Source: Caldifarciminota bacterium (GTDB taxonomy: Bacteria; Hydrothermota; Tepidihabitantia; SM23-42). From it: 64,000 nt of DNA. Made by a program: the position numbers and the translations under genes. Position 1 is the first letter of the stretch. Each line of letters opens with the position of its first letter. This document shows, piece by piece, positions 24,451-33,338 of this stretch. Where the stretch lies: positions 1,440,634 through 1,504,633 of the forward strand of contig CP070705.1 in the NCBI GenBank assembly GCA_020349965.1, given 5' to 3'. Below the pieces are notes generated by a model that searched no databases, had not been told where the DNA came from, and worked only from the letters and a program-made list of their open reading frames with translations.

Positions 24451-26556
24451 CTACTCGATGCCGGTCACGAACCGGTATATTTCCTTTCTACCCAAGATCG
24501 ACTTAACGTAGTTTCTCGTTTCATCGTATGGGATCAATTCGATGAACGCTTCGGTCTCGAAGTTGGGGCTGGACTTCACCCACCGTCTGACGCGCACCGG
24601 ACCTGCATTATAGGCGGCCAGGGATAGCGGCACCGAGCCGAATTCTCTGAACATTTGCTTGAAGTAGTGCATTCCGAATTTGATGGACATTGTTGGGTCC
24701 GAGTAGGCGTATTCCGCGGTGCCGAGATCCTGAGCGATAGTCTTTGCCGTTGATGGTATGATCTGCATGAGCCCTTTTGCATTTGCTGGTGAGACGGCGC
24801 CGGGATCGAAGAGGCTTTCCTGCCATATCATTGCCAGAGCGAGGTTCAGGTCCGGGTAGTTATCGGTGATGGTGAATGCATACCTGATCGGGTATTGGAG
24901 CCGTAATAATTCACGCGGTAATCTCAGGATGTTGCGTTCCGCTGCTGGCCGTTTCACTCTGAGGGCATATTGAATCGATAACTTGTCGGCACCGTTCTGG
25001 GCACACAATCTGCTCAAGAAGACGAGATCCTGCGCTTGGTCGGCTTTGATCATTTTCAATTCGGCTCCCGCGTATTCGCCCTCGTTGAGCTGAAAGAAAC
25101 GTGTGGCATTCATTATGTGCAGGGAATCCTGCCGTGTAAACGTGACAAGTGTGTCGCCGAATTGCCCTATCCATGCGTTTAACGATAGTGTATCGAGAAA
25201 AGCAGTGTGGTCGTAGTGTGCAAGGGTGTAGTATGACAGAGGAAATGCCGCAGACAGGTGCCGCTTCAGACTCTCCGCCGGCTCACCCAGGCGGTCAAGC
25301 GCGCGGATGCGCCAGTATATGAATTCAGGTTCATCATAGCCCTGGAGGACATGGAGTCCTCGCCGGAGGTCACCCACTTTCAATAGCTGCATGGCGGCAC
25401 GGAATTTTGTGTTCCGTTCGTTGATGCCCAGGAATGTCTCCACCGCACTCATCGTATCGCCGATCTCTTCGAGGAGAAAGGCTTTGCGTTTCTGCCCGCG
25501 TACGGCATATTCGGAACCTCGATGCAATTGATAGAGTGAATCGTAGATCTCGATAGCCCGGCCATTCTCGCCTCTTCTTTCGTAGATCCTTCCGCGATAA
25601 TAAGATGCCGATGACCATGAGCAATTCGCGAAATACTGGAGGGCTTTCGTATATTCATTCAGTGCATAGTATATGCGGCCAAGGTAGTATTGAGCTGTGT
25701 CATCGAGAATTCCGCGTTTCAAGTACTTAGAGGCTTTCATATATTCGTTGTTGTAGTAAAGGACACGGCCGTACGTTTTATATTCTCGTTTCGTTTTCGG
25801 ATGGACAAAACCCAGGGCATGGTAGGCACCCGGTGACCTCGGATGATTGTTGATGAGATTCCATGAGGTCGACATCAATTGCGCGCGAGCCTTCTCTTTC
25901 TCATAAATGCGGAGTTTGACATATTCGCGCAACGCAGGGTCCTTCAACTGGGTGATTCCGGCTCTTACTCTTGCCAGATCGGGCAGGGCGAGCAGTATGT
26001 CAAAGAGGACTTCCTGGTATTCGTCGAACAGGTAATCGCGGATCGCGCCAATGCTGAAGAGGGCCGTGAGTGCTTCGTCATGATTCTCGCGTTTGATATA
26101 TGCTTCTGCCAGTTTGATTAGACGATAGTCATCAGGCGGGCCGCCCGCTGACAATGCCGTAATGGCTTTGTCAAGCGAATCCAGATTGGAATACGCGATG
26201 CCCCGCATCAATTCGGAATCGGTGAGTTTGGCCAGTTCGTACCACCCCTGAGTTTTCAATAGGATGAGATCCCTCTTTGCAGGTTCGATCGGGAGCACCC
26301 ATCCGACACTGTCAAGGAGATCGGCGGCGCGTGCGTATTCGCGTTGGTCTAGGTATACCTTAAGGAGCAGACTGTTTTTCTCAGCCGAGTGTCGATCGCT
26401 AAGAACATTGTTCTCCAGCAGGCCGCGGGCTCGGATCGGATTTTCCCGATAGATCGCTGCTGCTTCTTTCAGATACTCCGTTTCCGGTATTTGCAGGACA
26501 GCAGGCCGCGGGCATGAAATGACGAGCAGTGCCGTGAGAAACATCACATATCTCAT
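24451..26556 (-). CDS. Slt-type lytic transglycosylase with TPR-like repeats, probable lipoprotein
   Basis: 701 aa. A short hydrophobic N terminus ends in VISC (probable lipobox), then about 500 residues of helical TPR-like repeats form a superhelix, and the last 150 residues are a goose-lysozyme-type SLT domain: MIWQESLFDPGAVSPANAKGLMQI with catalytic Glu, then GMHYFKQMF and AYNAGPVRVRRW. It cleaves peptidoglycan glycan strands in the periplasm. The start is ATG 26556, chosen because the promoter ends 7 bases upstream; the frame opens 7 codons earlier. Confidence 0.92.
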   Translation of the reverse strand: MRYVMFLTALLVISCPRPAVLQIPETEYLKEAAAIYRENPIRARGLLENNVLSDRHSAEKNSLLLKVYLDQREYARAADLLDSVGWVLPIEPAKRDLILLKTQGWYELAKLTDSELMRGIAYSNLDSLDKAITALSAGGPPDDYRLIKLAEAYIKRENHDEALTALFSIGAIRDYLFDEYQEVLFDILLALPDLARVRAGITQLKDPALREYVKLRIYEKEKARAQLMSTSWNLINNHPRSPGAYHALGFVHPKTKREYKTYGRVLYYNNEYMKASKYLKRGILDDTAQYYLGRIYYALNEYTKALQYFANCSWSSASYYRGRIYERRGENGRAIEIYDSLYQLHRGSEYAVRGQKRKAFLLEEIGDTMSAVETFLGINERNTKFRAAMQLLKVGDLRRGLHVLQGYDEPEFIYWRIRALDRLGEPAESLKRHLSAAFPLSYYTLAHYDHTAFLDTLSLNAWIGQFGDTLVTFTRQDSLHIMNATRFFQLNEGEYAGAELKMIKADQAQDLVFLSRLCAQNGADKLSIQYALRVKRPAAERNILRLPRELLRLQYPIRYAFTITDNYPDLNLALAMIWQESLFDPGAVSPANAKGLMQIIPSTAKTIAQDLGTAEYAYSDPTMSIKFGMHYFKQMFREFGSVPLSLAAYNAGPVRVRRWVKSSPNFETEAFIELIPYDETRNYVKSILGRKEIYRFVTGIE

Positions 26557-26563
26557 TGAATCA

Positions 26564-26591
26564 ATTGTAATCGACATTCATTTTTCGTCAA
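26564..26591 (-). promoter_or_regulatory. promoter of the lytic transglycosylase gene, leaderless type
   Basis: On the minus strand: TTGACG (26591-26586), 16-bp spacer, TACAAT (26569-26564), 7 bases to the ATG. Confidence 0.82.
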
Positions 26592-26678
26592 GAGATTATG
26601 TAATATGAATGCAAAAGTACGCGCTTGAATTTTGTGCTTAGTGTCTCTTGCTGCGATTTTCTCAGGATGCGGAAGATC

Positions 26679-27098
26679 TCAATAGTTATGTAGTTCGGCC
26701 GCTTCGAAGAAGAAATCTATCTCGCGCTGTGGATTTTCGTCGGGCGCCGATGCATGAACTACATTTTCGCCGACCGAGGTACCGTAGAGGTTCCGGATAG
26801 TATCGGGCGCGGCCTTTTTCGGGTCGGTTGCACCAACGACCCCGCGCAATTTGGCGGGCGCGTCGGCAGCGCTCAGACAGGCAACGACGATGGGCCCGGA
26901 GGAGATGAAATCCACGAGCCAGTCGTAGAAATCTTTGCCTCGGTGTATCTCATAGAATTTTCCGCCCTGCTCCTTGTTCAACCAGAGCATCTTCATGCCG
27001 ATGATCTTAAATCCCGCTCCCACTACTCTTTTTAGAATTTCGCCGATGAGGTTTTTCTTCACGGCATCTGGTTTTATGATCAACAGTGTTTTATCCAT
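26679..27098 (-). CDS. ndk: nucleoside diphosphate kinase
   Basis: 139 aa. It equilibrates NDPs and NTPs through a phosphohistidine. Motifs: TLLIIKPDAVKKNLIGEI at the N terminus, GATDPKKAAPDTIR, and NVVHASAPDENPQREIDFFF with the active-site His at about residue 115. Monocistronic. Confidence 0.97.
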   Translation of the reverse strand: MDKTLLIIKPDAVKKNLIGEILKRVVGAGFKIIGMKMLWLNKEQGGKFYEIHRGKDFYDWLVDFISSGPIVVACLSAADAPAKLRGVVGATDPKKAAPDTIRNLYGTSVGENVVHASAPDENPQREIDFFFEAAELHNY

Positions 27099-27104
27099 GT
27101 GCGT

Positions 27105-27132
27105 AGTATAATCGGTTTCTTCTATTTGTCAA
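27105..27132 (-). promoter_or_regulatory. ndk promoter, leaderless type
   Basis: On the minus strand: TTGACA (27132-27127), 16-bp spacer, TATACT (27110-27105), 6 bases to the ATG. Confidence 0.85.
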
Positions 27133-27164
27133 TTCGGCTGGAGGTGGTGTATGGCCGACCGGGT

Positions 27165-27193
27165 TTGACAATTGACGGGATTGAGGGTATAAT
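27165..27193 (+). promoter_or_regulatory. promoter of the thermonuclease gene, leaderless type
   Basis: TTGACA (27165-27170), 17-bp spacer, TATAAT (27188-27193), 5 bases to ATG 27199. A second TTGACG at 27172 is too close to the -10 box. Confidence 0.85.
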
Positions 27194-27198
27194 GCTTC

Positions 27199-27978
27199 AT
27201 GAGACGCGCGACCTCTCTGTTGCTATTTGCTCTCCCCGTATTGATCCTCTGCACGCGGACAGAGAAGGTTACTGAAGTCATCGACGGTGATACGTTCAGG
27301 ACCGAAGCCGGCAACACGGTCCGGCTCCTGGGTATGAATGCTCCGGAAGTTGAATGCCCGGGTGGTGATATAGCGAAGCATGTCCTTACCGGATTTCTCA
27401 TGTACAAAGAGGTACGCCTTGAACGGGATCTGACCGATAAAGATGACTACGGAAGGCTCCTGAGATACGTATTCGTAGGTGACCTCAACGTCAATACGGA
27501 GATGGTGAGACTGGGGTATGCCGAGCTGCGTTTCTACCCTCCGGACACGCTCTATGCAGCATTGATGCGGGAAATGGAAAAACTCGCGATCCGCAACCGT
27601 CGCGGGCTTTGGGCATTCCCGGTCTTCCAGGTTTCGGATACCACAGATACATTGATCGCCGTAACGGATGAACGGCTTAAGGGTATTGAGATCGTTCGGT
27701 GGGATGAGGCGGAAAATTACTACAACCAGACAAAGATCGTTGAAGGCAAGATCGTGGCATCCAACAATACGGGTAAAGTCTGTTTTTTAAATTTTCACCA
27801 AGATTGGCGTAGGTATTTCACCGCTGTAATCTTTGCGAGCGATTTTGACAAATTCCCTGCGCACCCGGAGAGCCACTATCTGAACCGGCGCGTTCGGGTC
27901 AAAGGGTTGATAAAGGAATACCGGGGCAAGCCCGAAATAGTACTGAAGAGCAGCAGCCAAATAGAGATAGTAGATTAG
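27199..27978 (+). CDS. thermonuclease (staphylococcal nuclease) family lipoprotein with C-terminal OB-like domain
   Basis: 259 aa. Signal peptide with a Cys at residue 18 (LILC, likely lipobox). SNase domain at residues 20-130: VIDGDTFRTEAGNTVRLLGMNAPE carries the catalytic Arg and Glu region, and DKDDYGRLLRYVFVGD the second Arg. A C-terminal half (about 165-259) looks like a second small beta domain (KIVEGKIVAS, RRVRVKGLIKEY), similar to nucleic-acid-binding OB folds. Probably an envelope-anchored nuclease. Confidence 0.88.
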   Translation: MRRATSLLLFALPVLILCTRTEKVTEVIDGDTFRTEAGNTVRLLGMNAPEVECPGGDIAKHVLTGFLMYKEVRLERDLTDKDDYGRLLRYVFVGDLNVNTEMVRLGYAELRFYPPDTLYAALMREMEKLAIRNRRGLWAFPVFQVSDTTDTLIAVTDERLKGIEIVRWDEAENYYNQTKIVEGKIVASNNTGKVCFLNFHQDWRRYFTAVIFASDFDKFPAHPESHYLNRRVRVKGLIKEYRGKPEIVLKSSSQIEIVD

Positions 27979-27986
27979 TGGGCTCG

Positions 27987-28406
27987 TTATTCGCCGATGA
28001 ATTGGATCGCTACTCTTCTTTTCCTGGGTTTATTATCGAATTCGGCGAGTACGACCTGCTGCCACGTTCCGAGCACCAACTCGCCGTTCAAGAAAGGAAT
28101 GGTCAGCGACGGTCCTTGAAGTGCGGCACGGAGGTGGCTGAACCCGTTGGCATCACCCCACGTTTCGTCGTGATGGTAGTGCTTATTGCAGGGAACGATC
28201 TGCTCGTACAATTCCTGCATATCTTGTATCATGCCCGGCTCATACTCGAACGTTGTGATCGCCGCAGTCGAACCGATATGGAAGATGACGACGTTGCCGG
28301 TCTTCAATTTCGTGGCTTCCAGGTGAGCAGCTATCTCCTCCGTGATGTTCACCAGGTCTCCAGGTCCACGTGTCTGAACGCAGATTCTCTCATTTACGAT
28401 CTTCAT
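27987..28406 (-). CDS. YjbQ/UPF0047 family protein (secondary thiamine-phosphate synthase-type)
   Basis: 139 aa. Family features: HIGSTAAITTFEYEPGM, the metal-site histidines in NKHYHHDETWGDANGFSHLRAA, and GELVLGTWQQVVLAEFD. Some homologues show weak thiamine-phosphate synthase activity; the real role is unclear. The start is set at ATG 28406, 4 bases after the ABC ATPase stop; the frame opens 12 codons earlier inside that gene. Last gene of the ABC transporter operon. Confidence 0.88.
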   Translation of the reverse strand: MKIVNERICVQTRGPGDLVNITEEIAAHLEATKLKTGNVVIFHIGSTAAITTFEYEPGMIQDMQELYEQIVPCNKHYHHDETWGDANGFSHLRAALQGPSLTIPFLNGELVLGTWQQVVLAEFDNKPRKRRVAIQFIGE

Positions 28407-28410
28407 GATT

Positions 28411-29187
28411 TTACCCGCTGCGCAGGAACACCTGGGGGACACCTTTTTCCGGATGTTCCATGACGAGAACTTCGGTTTCGTAAACCTCCTTGAGAATTCT
28501 CCGCTTGATCAATTCATGTGGTGTGCCGGTAGCTTTTATTCGCCCCCGATGCATGAGCACGAGACGCTGGCAATAGAGGCTTGCAAGGTTAAGGTCATGG
28601 TGTACGATCACAACCGTGAGCCCTCTGGCGTTCAATTCTTTGAGCAATTCCATTATCGCATATTGATGGTGGAGGTCGAGGTGGCTTGTCGGTTCATCGA
28701 GCAGCAGCAACTGTGGAAATTGGGCAAGTGCTCGGGCAATCACGACGCGCTGCCTTTCACCCGAGGAAAGGGAATTGACGGGCCGTTTGCGCAGATCATC
28801 GACGGCAGCGACGTTGATCGCGTTGTTTACGGCTTCGAAATCTTCCTTTTTTTCTCTGGCGAATGGACGCTGATACGGATAACGTCCGGTCATGATCACC
28901 TCTTCGACAGCAAAATTCAAGGCAAAGTGTGTTTCCTGAGGAACGAATGCAACTCGTTGGGCGACTTTCCTCTGAGGTTGTCCAGAAAGTTCGGCGCCGA
29001 AGAGTTCGATCTCGCCGGTCACCGGTTTCAATATGCCACACATGAGGCGCAGCATCGTTGATTTACCAGCGCCATTCGGTCCGATGATCCCGACAAATTC
29101 GCTCTCGGTGAGTGATAAGGTTACATCTTCTACTACCTTCTTCACATCGTAGCGGAAGCTGACGTTTTTTGCCCGGAATGCGATCAT
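28411..29187 (-). CDS. ABC transporter ATP-binding protein, iron-siderophore/B12 type
   Basis: 258 aa. Walker A GPNGAGKST (near residue 36), signature LSSGERQR, Walker B LLLLDEPTSHLD, and the H-loop VIVHHD. It energises the FecCD-type permease encoded by the gene just upstream (4-base overlap). The family imports iron chelates, haem or cobalamin. Confidence 0.95.
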   Translation of the reverse strand: MIAFRAKNVSFRYDVKKVVEDVTLSLTESEFVGIIGPNGAGKSTMLRLMCGILKPVTGEIELFGAELSGQPQRKVAQRVAFVPQETHFALNFAVEEVIMTGRYPYQRPFAREKKEDFEAVNNAINVAAVDDLRKRPVNSLSSGERQRVVIARALAQFPQLLLLDEPTSHLDLHHQYAIMELLKELNARGLTVVIVHHDLNLASLYCQRLVLMHRGRIKATGTPHELIKRRILKEVYETEVLVMEHPEKGVPQVFLRSG

Positions 29188-30089
29188 CTCTTATACAGGT
29201 ATATGAAAAATGGAACGCCGACCAGGGAAGTGACAACACCGACCGGAAGTTCATAGACCGTGATGATTCTTGATAGAGTATCGGCGAGGAGCAGAAACGT
29301 GGCGCCGAGAATGAAAGAGGCGCCGAGATTGAAGCGATGCTTTGGCCCGAAAAGAAGTTTGGAGACATGTGGTATGATCAATCCAACAAAACCGATTGCA
29401 CCGACCAGAGAAACGACCAACCCGACGAGGAGTGCACTCGAGAAGAATACGATGAGTGAAAAAACCTGGATGTTGATGCCCATTCCAGCCGCGGTTTCGG
29501 TTCCCTGCGAGATGATGTCGAGTTCTCTGTGGAACCTGTAGAGGAAGGCAACGAGGCCTAGAGCGATTATTATGAGTGCGATGATCATCAATCGGTTGGA
29601 ATCATTGATGATGATTCCGAGATAGCCCATTAACAGGTAGAGTATTTCATATAATTCACGCCCACCCATTACCATGACGATCATGACCAGGGAAGAACAC
29701 AAGAAGCTCATGACCACGCCGGCAAGGATGAGGCGATCCCTCAACAACCCGCCTTCGATACGGGCGATCGTGTACACGAAGAAACCGACGCCGAGTGAAC
29801 CGAAGAATGCAAGGACCGGGCTAATCGCGCCGAAAACGAGGATGCCGACCGCTGCGCCCAATGCGGCTCCGGATGCAGATCCGAGGGTATACGGTTCGAC
29901 AAGGGGATTGCCAAAGAGCCCCTGGAGCAGACAACCGCAGAAGGCCAGCACGCCGCCGGCAAAGATACCGAGGATGACCCTCCAAACGCGGAGCTGCAAG
30001 ATCTGTGCGTCGAGCGGTGTCGGGCCGACGAGGATGCCGATCACCACGGAAGTGAGGAAAATGATGGTTATGAGCGCCGTTTTAGTCAT
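29184..30089 (-). CDS. FecCD/BtuC-type ABC transporter permease
   Basis: 301 aa with about nine membrane segments. The family block RVILGIFAGGVLAFCGCLLQGLFGNPLVEPYTLGSASGA lies near residues 35-75, and GAIGFVGLIIPHVSKLLFGPKHR near 235-257 is the ATPase-contact region. Start and end overlap the neighbouring binding-protein and ATPase genes. Confidence 0.95.
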   Translation of the reverse strand: MTKTALITIIFLTSVVIGILVGPTPLDAQILQLRVWRVILGIFAGGVLAFCGCLLQGLFGNPLVEPYTLGSASGAALGAAVGILVFGAISPVLAFFGSLGVGFFVYTIARIEGGLLRDRLILAGVVMSFLCSSLVMIVMVMGGRELYEILYLLMGYLGIIINDSNRLMIIALIIIALGLVAFLYRFHRELDIISQGTETAAGMGINIQVFSLIVFFSSALLVGLVVSLVGAIGFVGLIIPHVSKLLFGPKHRFNLGASFILGATFLLLADTLSRIITVYELPVGVVTSLVGVPFFIYLYKR

Positions 30090-30894
30090 TGATGATCTCT
30101 TTCAGGGCCCAATAACCTTCCACCAGCCTTGGGCCCGGGCGCATGAGGTGATCCGGGTTTAGACCGGTATGGACGCGCCTTTCTTCAATGGCCCGGATAC
30201 TCTGCCAGCCGATCCGTCCGGTTATGTCTTGGGGATGTAGTACGATGATTATTTCCGGGTCTCGAGCGATCACCGCTTCCTGACTGACGGTCGGGTAATC
30301 CTTGTCAAGGTCGGCGAAGATATTTTCTCCTCCTGCTTCCCGTATCATGTCATTGAGGAATGTCGCAACTCCGATGGTGACAATGGGTCTGGGTGAGATT
30401 TCGACATAGACTTTCTTGCGCCGCAGCGTATGTACAGAATCAATATTACGTTTCATGTACAAAATGAGTGAATCCGCAGCCTCGTGCAGGCCAAGGGTCG
30501 TGCCCAAGGCGGACAGCTCCGCGTAGATCTCGGAAAGCGAATGCGGGGAGGAAACGAAGGTTCTTATCTTCAGCCTGTCGAGGTCCTTCTTTGTCCGTGT
30601 CTGTTCCGGAAGGTTGACGATGACCAGGTCGGGTTTGAGCGCGATGATGCGTTCGATCGAAGGGTGTGAGAAATCACCCACCTTGGTGATTTTCTTTGCT
30701 TGGGGAGGAAAGTCGCAGAAGGTGGTTACGCCCACGATTCTATCGCCCGCACCTATGCTGAAAAGTATTTCTGTCATTGCGGGAGATAGTGAAACGATCC
30801 GGTACTCGTCCGTCGTCTCTTCACGGTCGCAACGTGCGATGCAAAGCAACAGCAAACATGTGGTGAGCAACGTTTTGAACGAAGATGAATGCAT
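30082..30894 (-). CDS. ABC transporter substrate-binding protein, BtuF/FepB-type, probable lipoprotein
   Basis: 270 aa. Hydrophobic N terminus ending CIARC (probable lipobox), then a periplasmic binding fold of the helical-backbone class: RIVSLSPAMTEILFSIGAGDRIVGVTTFCDFP, KPDLVIVN, and DLDKDYPTVSQEAVIARDPEIIIV. Pattern and order match cobalamin or iron-chelate binding proteins. The start is set at ATG 30894, which gives a proper signal peptide and lies 11 bases after the upstream stop; the frame opens 19 codons earlier. Confidence 0.9.
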   Translation of the reverse strand: MHSSSFKTLLTTCLLLLCIARCDREETTDEYRIVSLSPAMTEILFSIGAGDRIVGVTTFCDFPPQAKKITKVGDFSHPSIERIIALKPDLVIVNLPEQTRTKKDLDRLKIRTFVSSPHSLSEIYAELSALGTTLGLHEAADSLILYMKRNIDSVHTLRRKKVYVEISPRPIVTIGVATFLNDMIREAGGENIFADLDKDYPTVSQEAVIARDPEIIIVLHPQDITGRIGWQSIRAIEERRVHTGLNPDHLMRPGPRLVEGYWALKEIIND

Positions 30895-30905
30895 TTGGGG
30901 CGTTA

Positions 30906-31556
30906 CTATTGCTTCGATTTTTTTACGATACTGGACAGATATTTTTCCCACTGCTTTGCATAATCGATACCTTTGCTCGCATCGATTCCCTGCCTTTTCA
31001 GGTGATTCATAAAAGAAGCCAAGACTTTTCTTTCATGGTGGTAGTTCCAGTAGATCAACGGTGTTCCAATGAGTATGACATATGCGATCAGAAAAAGTGA
31101 GGAGTAACCGAATGGAAGTGATGCGGTCAACAACAAGACGCTCAAATAGAATCCAGGGGCAGCTTTCTGGTCCGACGGCTTTTTCCGGAAAACCTTCTGG
31201 CGCATATATATGGATGCAAGAAGTGCGGCAATGCCCAGAATGTTGACATACGGGTAAAGTCCCATTGCGTTCTTCGGCCACCATATGATCGTGGCAATGC
31301 CGATGACAAAAGAGGAGTAGAAGAAAAATGCGAACAGGGCGCGCGGCAGCCAGAAATAGAGGGTATCGGGTATGAGTCCGGATTGGAAGAAGAGATTCTT
31401 CCTGTAGTATTCATAGGCAAGCCAGACGATCAGGATCATAGTGTAGAGGTAGGGTAGGAACCAGTTGTCGAATGGCTTCAGGCAGTTGAAAAAAAACAGA
31501 CCAGCATAGAGAACAACGAATACGACCCAGAGAAGTCTTTTCAAGTTAATTTTCAT
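30906..31556 (-). CDS. membrane protein of unknown function
   Basis: 216 aa with about six predicted membrane segments (near residues 8-24, 34-50, 75-92, 100-116, 138-155, 158-170) and a charged C-terminal tail. Not recognised. It is encoded between a lipoprotein gene (11-base overlap) and the ABC binding protein, so it may take part in the same uptake function; that is inference from position only. Confidence 0.7.
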   Translation of the reverse strand: MKINLKRLLWVVFVVLYAGLFFFNCLKPFDNWFLPYLYTMILIVWLAYEYYRKNLFFQSGLIPDTLYFWLPRALFAFFFYSSFVIGIATIIWWPKNAMGLYPYVNILGIAALLASIYMRQKVFRKKPSDQKAAPGFYLSVLLLTASLPFGYSSLFLIAYVILIGTPLIYWNYHHERKVLASFMNHLKRQGIDASKGIDYAKQWEKYLSSIVKKSKQ

Positions 31557-32490
31557 TTTCTCCTCTTTTATAGTAATAGTCGAAAATATAACGCCCCGCT
31601 GCTACATCGGGAACGAGGACCGCATTCGTTTTTTTCACCCTACCCCATGCGGAATATCCGTGCTTCGCGCACATTTGAATGATACTCGTGCTATCCATCG
31701 TGGTCTTGGTGAATTTTGTCTCGAATGCGACATTTTCCATGAGGTTGCGCAGACTCACTGAATCCTCTTCGAATAGCCGAGTGAACAATTCGGCCGGATA
31801 GATGACAACATCGAGCGTTTCGCGCTGCGCTATCAGCGAAAAGACGTGGTCGTCGATACGTCCCATGATAGCGATCATTTTGTTCAGCTCTTTGTCTATC
31901 GTCTTTCTGAAGTTCAGTATTTTTCGGACACGTGCCGTATCAGTCTTTGTCGTTAGTGTCGTCATACTGGTGTCGGATAAGGACCGGTTTCTGACATGAA
32001 ATCTTATCAATGTGGGGGAGAGTTCGATAAGAGATTTGTCGATTACCCACAGAATGTCGCTACGTTCCTTCAAGAGCGTGAAGCGGATCTGGTCATCCAT
32101 TGTCAGTGAATCCCTGATAGCAGATACCAGCGCGAATCGTATTCCCTCGACGTTCTTAATACCATATCCCATCGCTCTCGATAGACCAAAATACCCCAGG
32201 CCTTGCACTATTGTGTCACCGATGACGAAATCGAGCCCGAGGTCGGCCATTAAATCGGAAAGGCCCATTCTCTGCAGGAAGTATTCCATGAAGACGGGCC
32301 TCGTCAACGTGTGACCCAGTTTAATCCCGCTCAATTCACCGACACTTGCGCTGACCGGGTTTTCACTATAGATGTCGTCATATATAGATCCGATGTAGAC
32401 GACCTCGATTCTGTTGCCCTTGGGTGCTACACCGGCGGTGCATGAAATTACCGCGAGGACAATGACGACCGTAATAAGTTTAGAATTCAC
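31546..32490 (-). CDS. lipoprotein of unknown function
   Basis: 314 aa. Signal peptide with lipobox AVISC (Cys at residue 17). No recognised domain; the first part (RIEVVYIGSIYDDIYSENP..., then DLGLDFVIGDTIVQGLGYFG) faintly recalls metallophosphatase or 5'-nucleotidase order but lacks their metal ligands. Start is GTG 32490, because the -10 box ends 5 bases upstream; the frame opens at a TTG two codons earlier. First gene of the operon that continues to the ABC transporter and yjbQ. Confidence 0.75.
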   Translation of the reverse strand: MNSKLITVVIVLAVISCTAGVAPKGNRIEVVYIGSIYDDIYSENPVSASVGELSGIKLGHTLTRPVFMEYFLQRMGLSDLMADLGLDFVIGDTIVQGLGYFGLSRAMGYGIKNVEGIRFALVSAIRDSLTMDDQIRFTLLKERSDILWVIDKSLIELSPTLIRFHVRNRSLSDTSMTTLTTKTDTARVRKILNFRKTIDKELNKMIAIMGRIDDHVFSLIAQRETLDVVIYPAELFTRLFEEDSVSLRNLMENVAFETKFTKTTMDSTSIIQMCAKHGYSAWGRVKKTNAVLVPDVAAGRYIFDYYYKRGENEN

Positions 32491-32495
32491 ATTCA

Positions 32496-32523
32496 ATTAT
32501 AACAAGTAGGATGTGGATGTCAA
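32496..32523 (-). promoter_or_regulatory. promoter of the lipoprotein-ABC transporter operon, leaderless type
   Basis: On the minus strand: TTGACA (32523-32518), 16-bp spacer, TATAAT (32501-32496), 5 bases to GTG 32490. Confidence 0.87.
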
Positions 32524-32697
32524 GTGAGGGTATTGTCAAGCGTCGCAGGGTTACGATGCCCGTTTCGTCTACACGGGTTGCGGTTATGTCTGTTACGAGT
32601 ACAAGACACGACTACGACGTGCCGTCTTTTTCTTTTTTTCTGTGGTCTATCCTGTATGCGTATTTGTAATGACGTTCGTTTGCATGCTGGACAAAGG

Positions 32698-32949
32698 TTA
32701 TTCTTCCCGTCTATCTGTCTCCAGGTTCTGGTGCTCTTCGAGGAATTCTTTTATGTATTCCTCAGCCTCGTCGGCGTCCTTTTCGTCGACGAGCACATCG
32801 CCCCACCCACCCTTCATCATCTTGGGCAATCCGTCGAGCCAGGTTGTTTCGAATCGGCGGGTGATTGCTTTTATCTTCCTGCTGGCGAGCATTTCCTTGA
32901 CGGTGATCGCGATGAATTCATCAGGCGCGAGATAGACGCGTTTGAGCAT
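32698..32949 (-). CDS. DUF2007-like small protein
   Basis: 83 aa. MLKRVYLAPDEFIAITVKEMLASRKIKAITRRFET begins like the DUF2007 (putative signal-transducing) fold: beta strand, helix, strand; GGWGDVLVDEKDADEAEEYIKEFLEEHQ closes it. Function of the family is not known. The start is ATG 32949, fixed by the promoter; the frame extends 41 codons upstream through the promoter itself. Monocistronic. Confidence 0.75.
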   Translation of the reverse strand: MLKRVYLAPDEFIAITVKEMLASRKIKAITRRFETTWLDGLPKMMKGGWGDVLVDEKDADEAEEYIKEFLEEHQNLETDRREE

Positions 32950-32954
32950 GAGTG

Positions 32955-32982
32955 AGTATAGACAACTGTGTGTTCTTGTCAA
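32955..32982 (-). promoter_or_regulatory. promoter of the DUF2007-like gene, leaderless type
   Basis: On the minus strand: TTGACA (32982-32977), 16-bp spacer, TATACT (32960-32955), 5 bases to the ATG. Confidence 0.85.
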
Positions 32983-33255
32983 TGCCGCATTGTCTGCGGT
33001 GCACTGTGAAAGGCCTGCTGTCTCAGATTGCAGGGCGGAGAGAGTCGGATATTGCAGCAATCTGACAGACAATATACAATAGCGTGACGGACTACAGAAC
33101 CGTGGTCCACTTCAGTCTGTATAATCCAGTGTCAACATATGCACTGCTTTGCAGAATACTAATCACATTACCTTCCGATTTTCTTGAGGAATACAATCCT
33201 GTGAGTGCCAACTGAGTTTGGGCCAAAGTGTTCCGCATGTACTACACCAGAACAC
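32983..33255. other. intergenic region between divergent genes
   Basis: With the flanking promoters the gene-free stretch is about 390 bases. No plausible reading frame, hairpin terminator or known RNA was seen in it; base composition is more AT-rich towards 33300. Confidence 0.4.
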
Positions 33256-33320
33256 TTGACATTCATAATATTCCAGCTTATATTGATCGACATTGATATT
33301 TGTGTGATTTTGATTATAGA
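33256..33320 (+). promoter_or_regulatory. two candidate promoters of the PQQ-repeat lipoprotein gene
   Basis: Upstream set: TTGACA (33256-33261), 17-bp spacer, TATATT (33279-33284). Downstream set: TTGATA (33293-33298), 16-bp spacer, TATAGA (33315-33320). The first is closer to consensus. Both leave a leader with a GAGGGG site before ATG 33339. Confidence 0.6.
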
Positions 33321-33338
33321 ACTTGAAAGAGGGGTAAA

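Noticed and set aside
32524..32955. 143-codon plus-strand frame opposite the DUF2007-like gene
   Set aside because: It is the complement of a better-supported gene and has no promoter, ribosome site or recognisable product.
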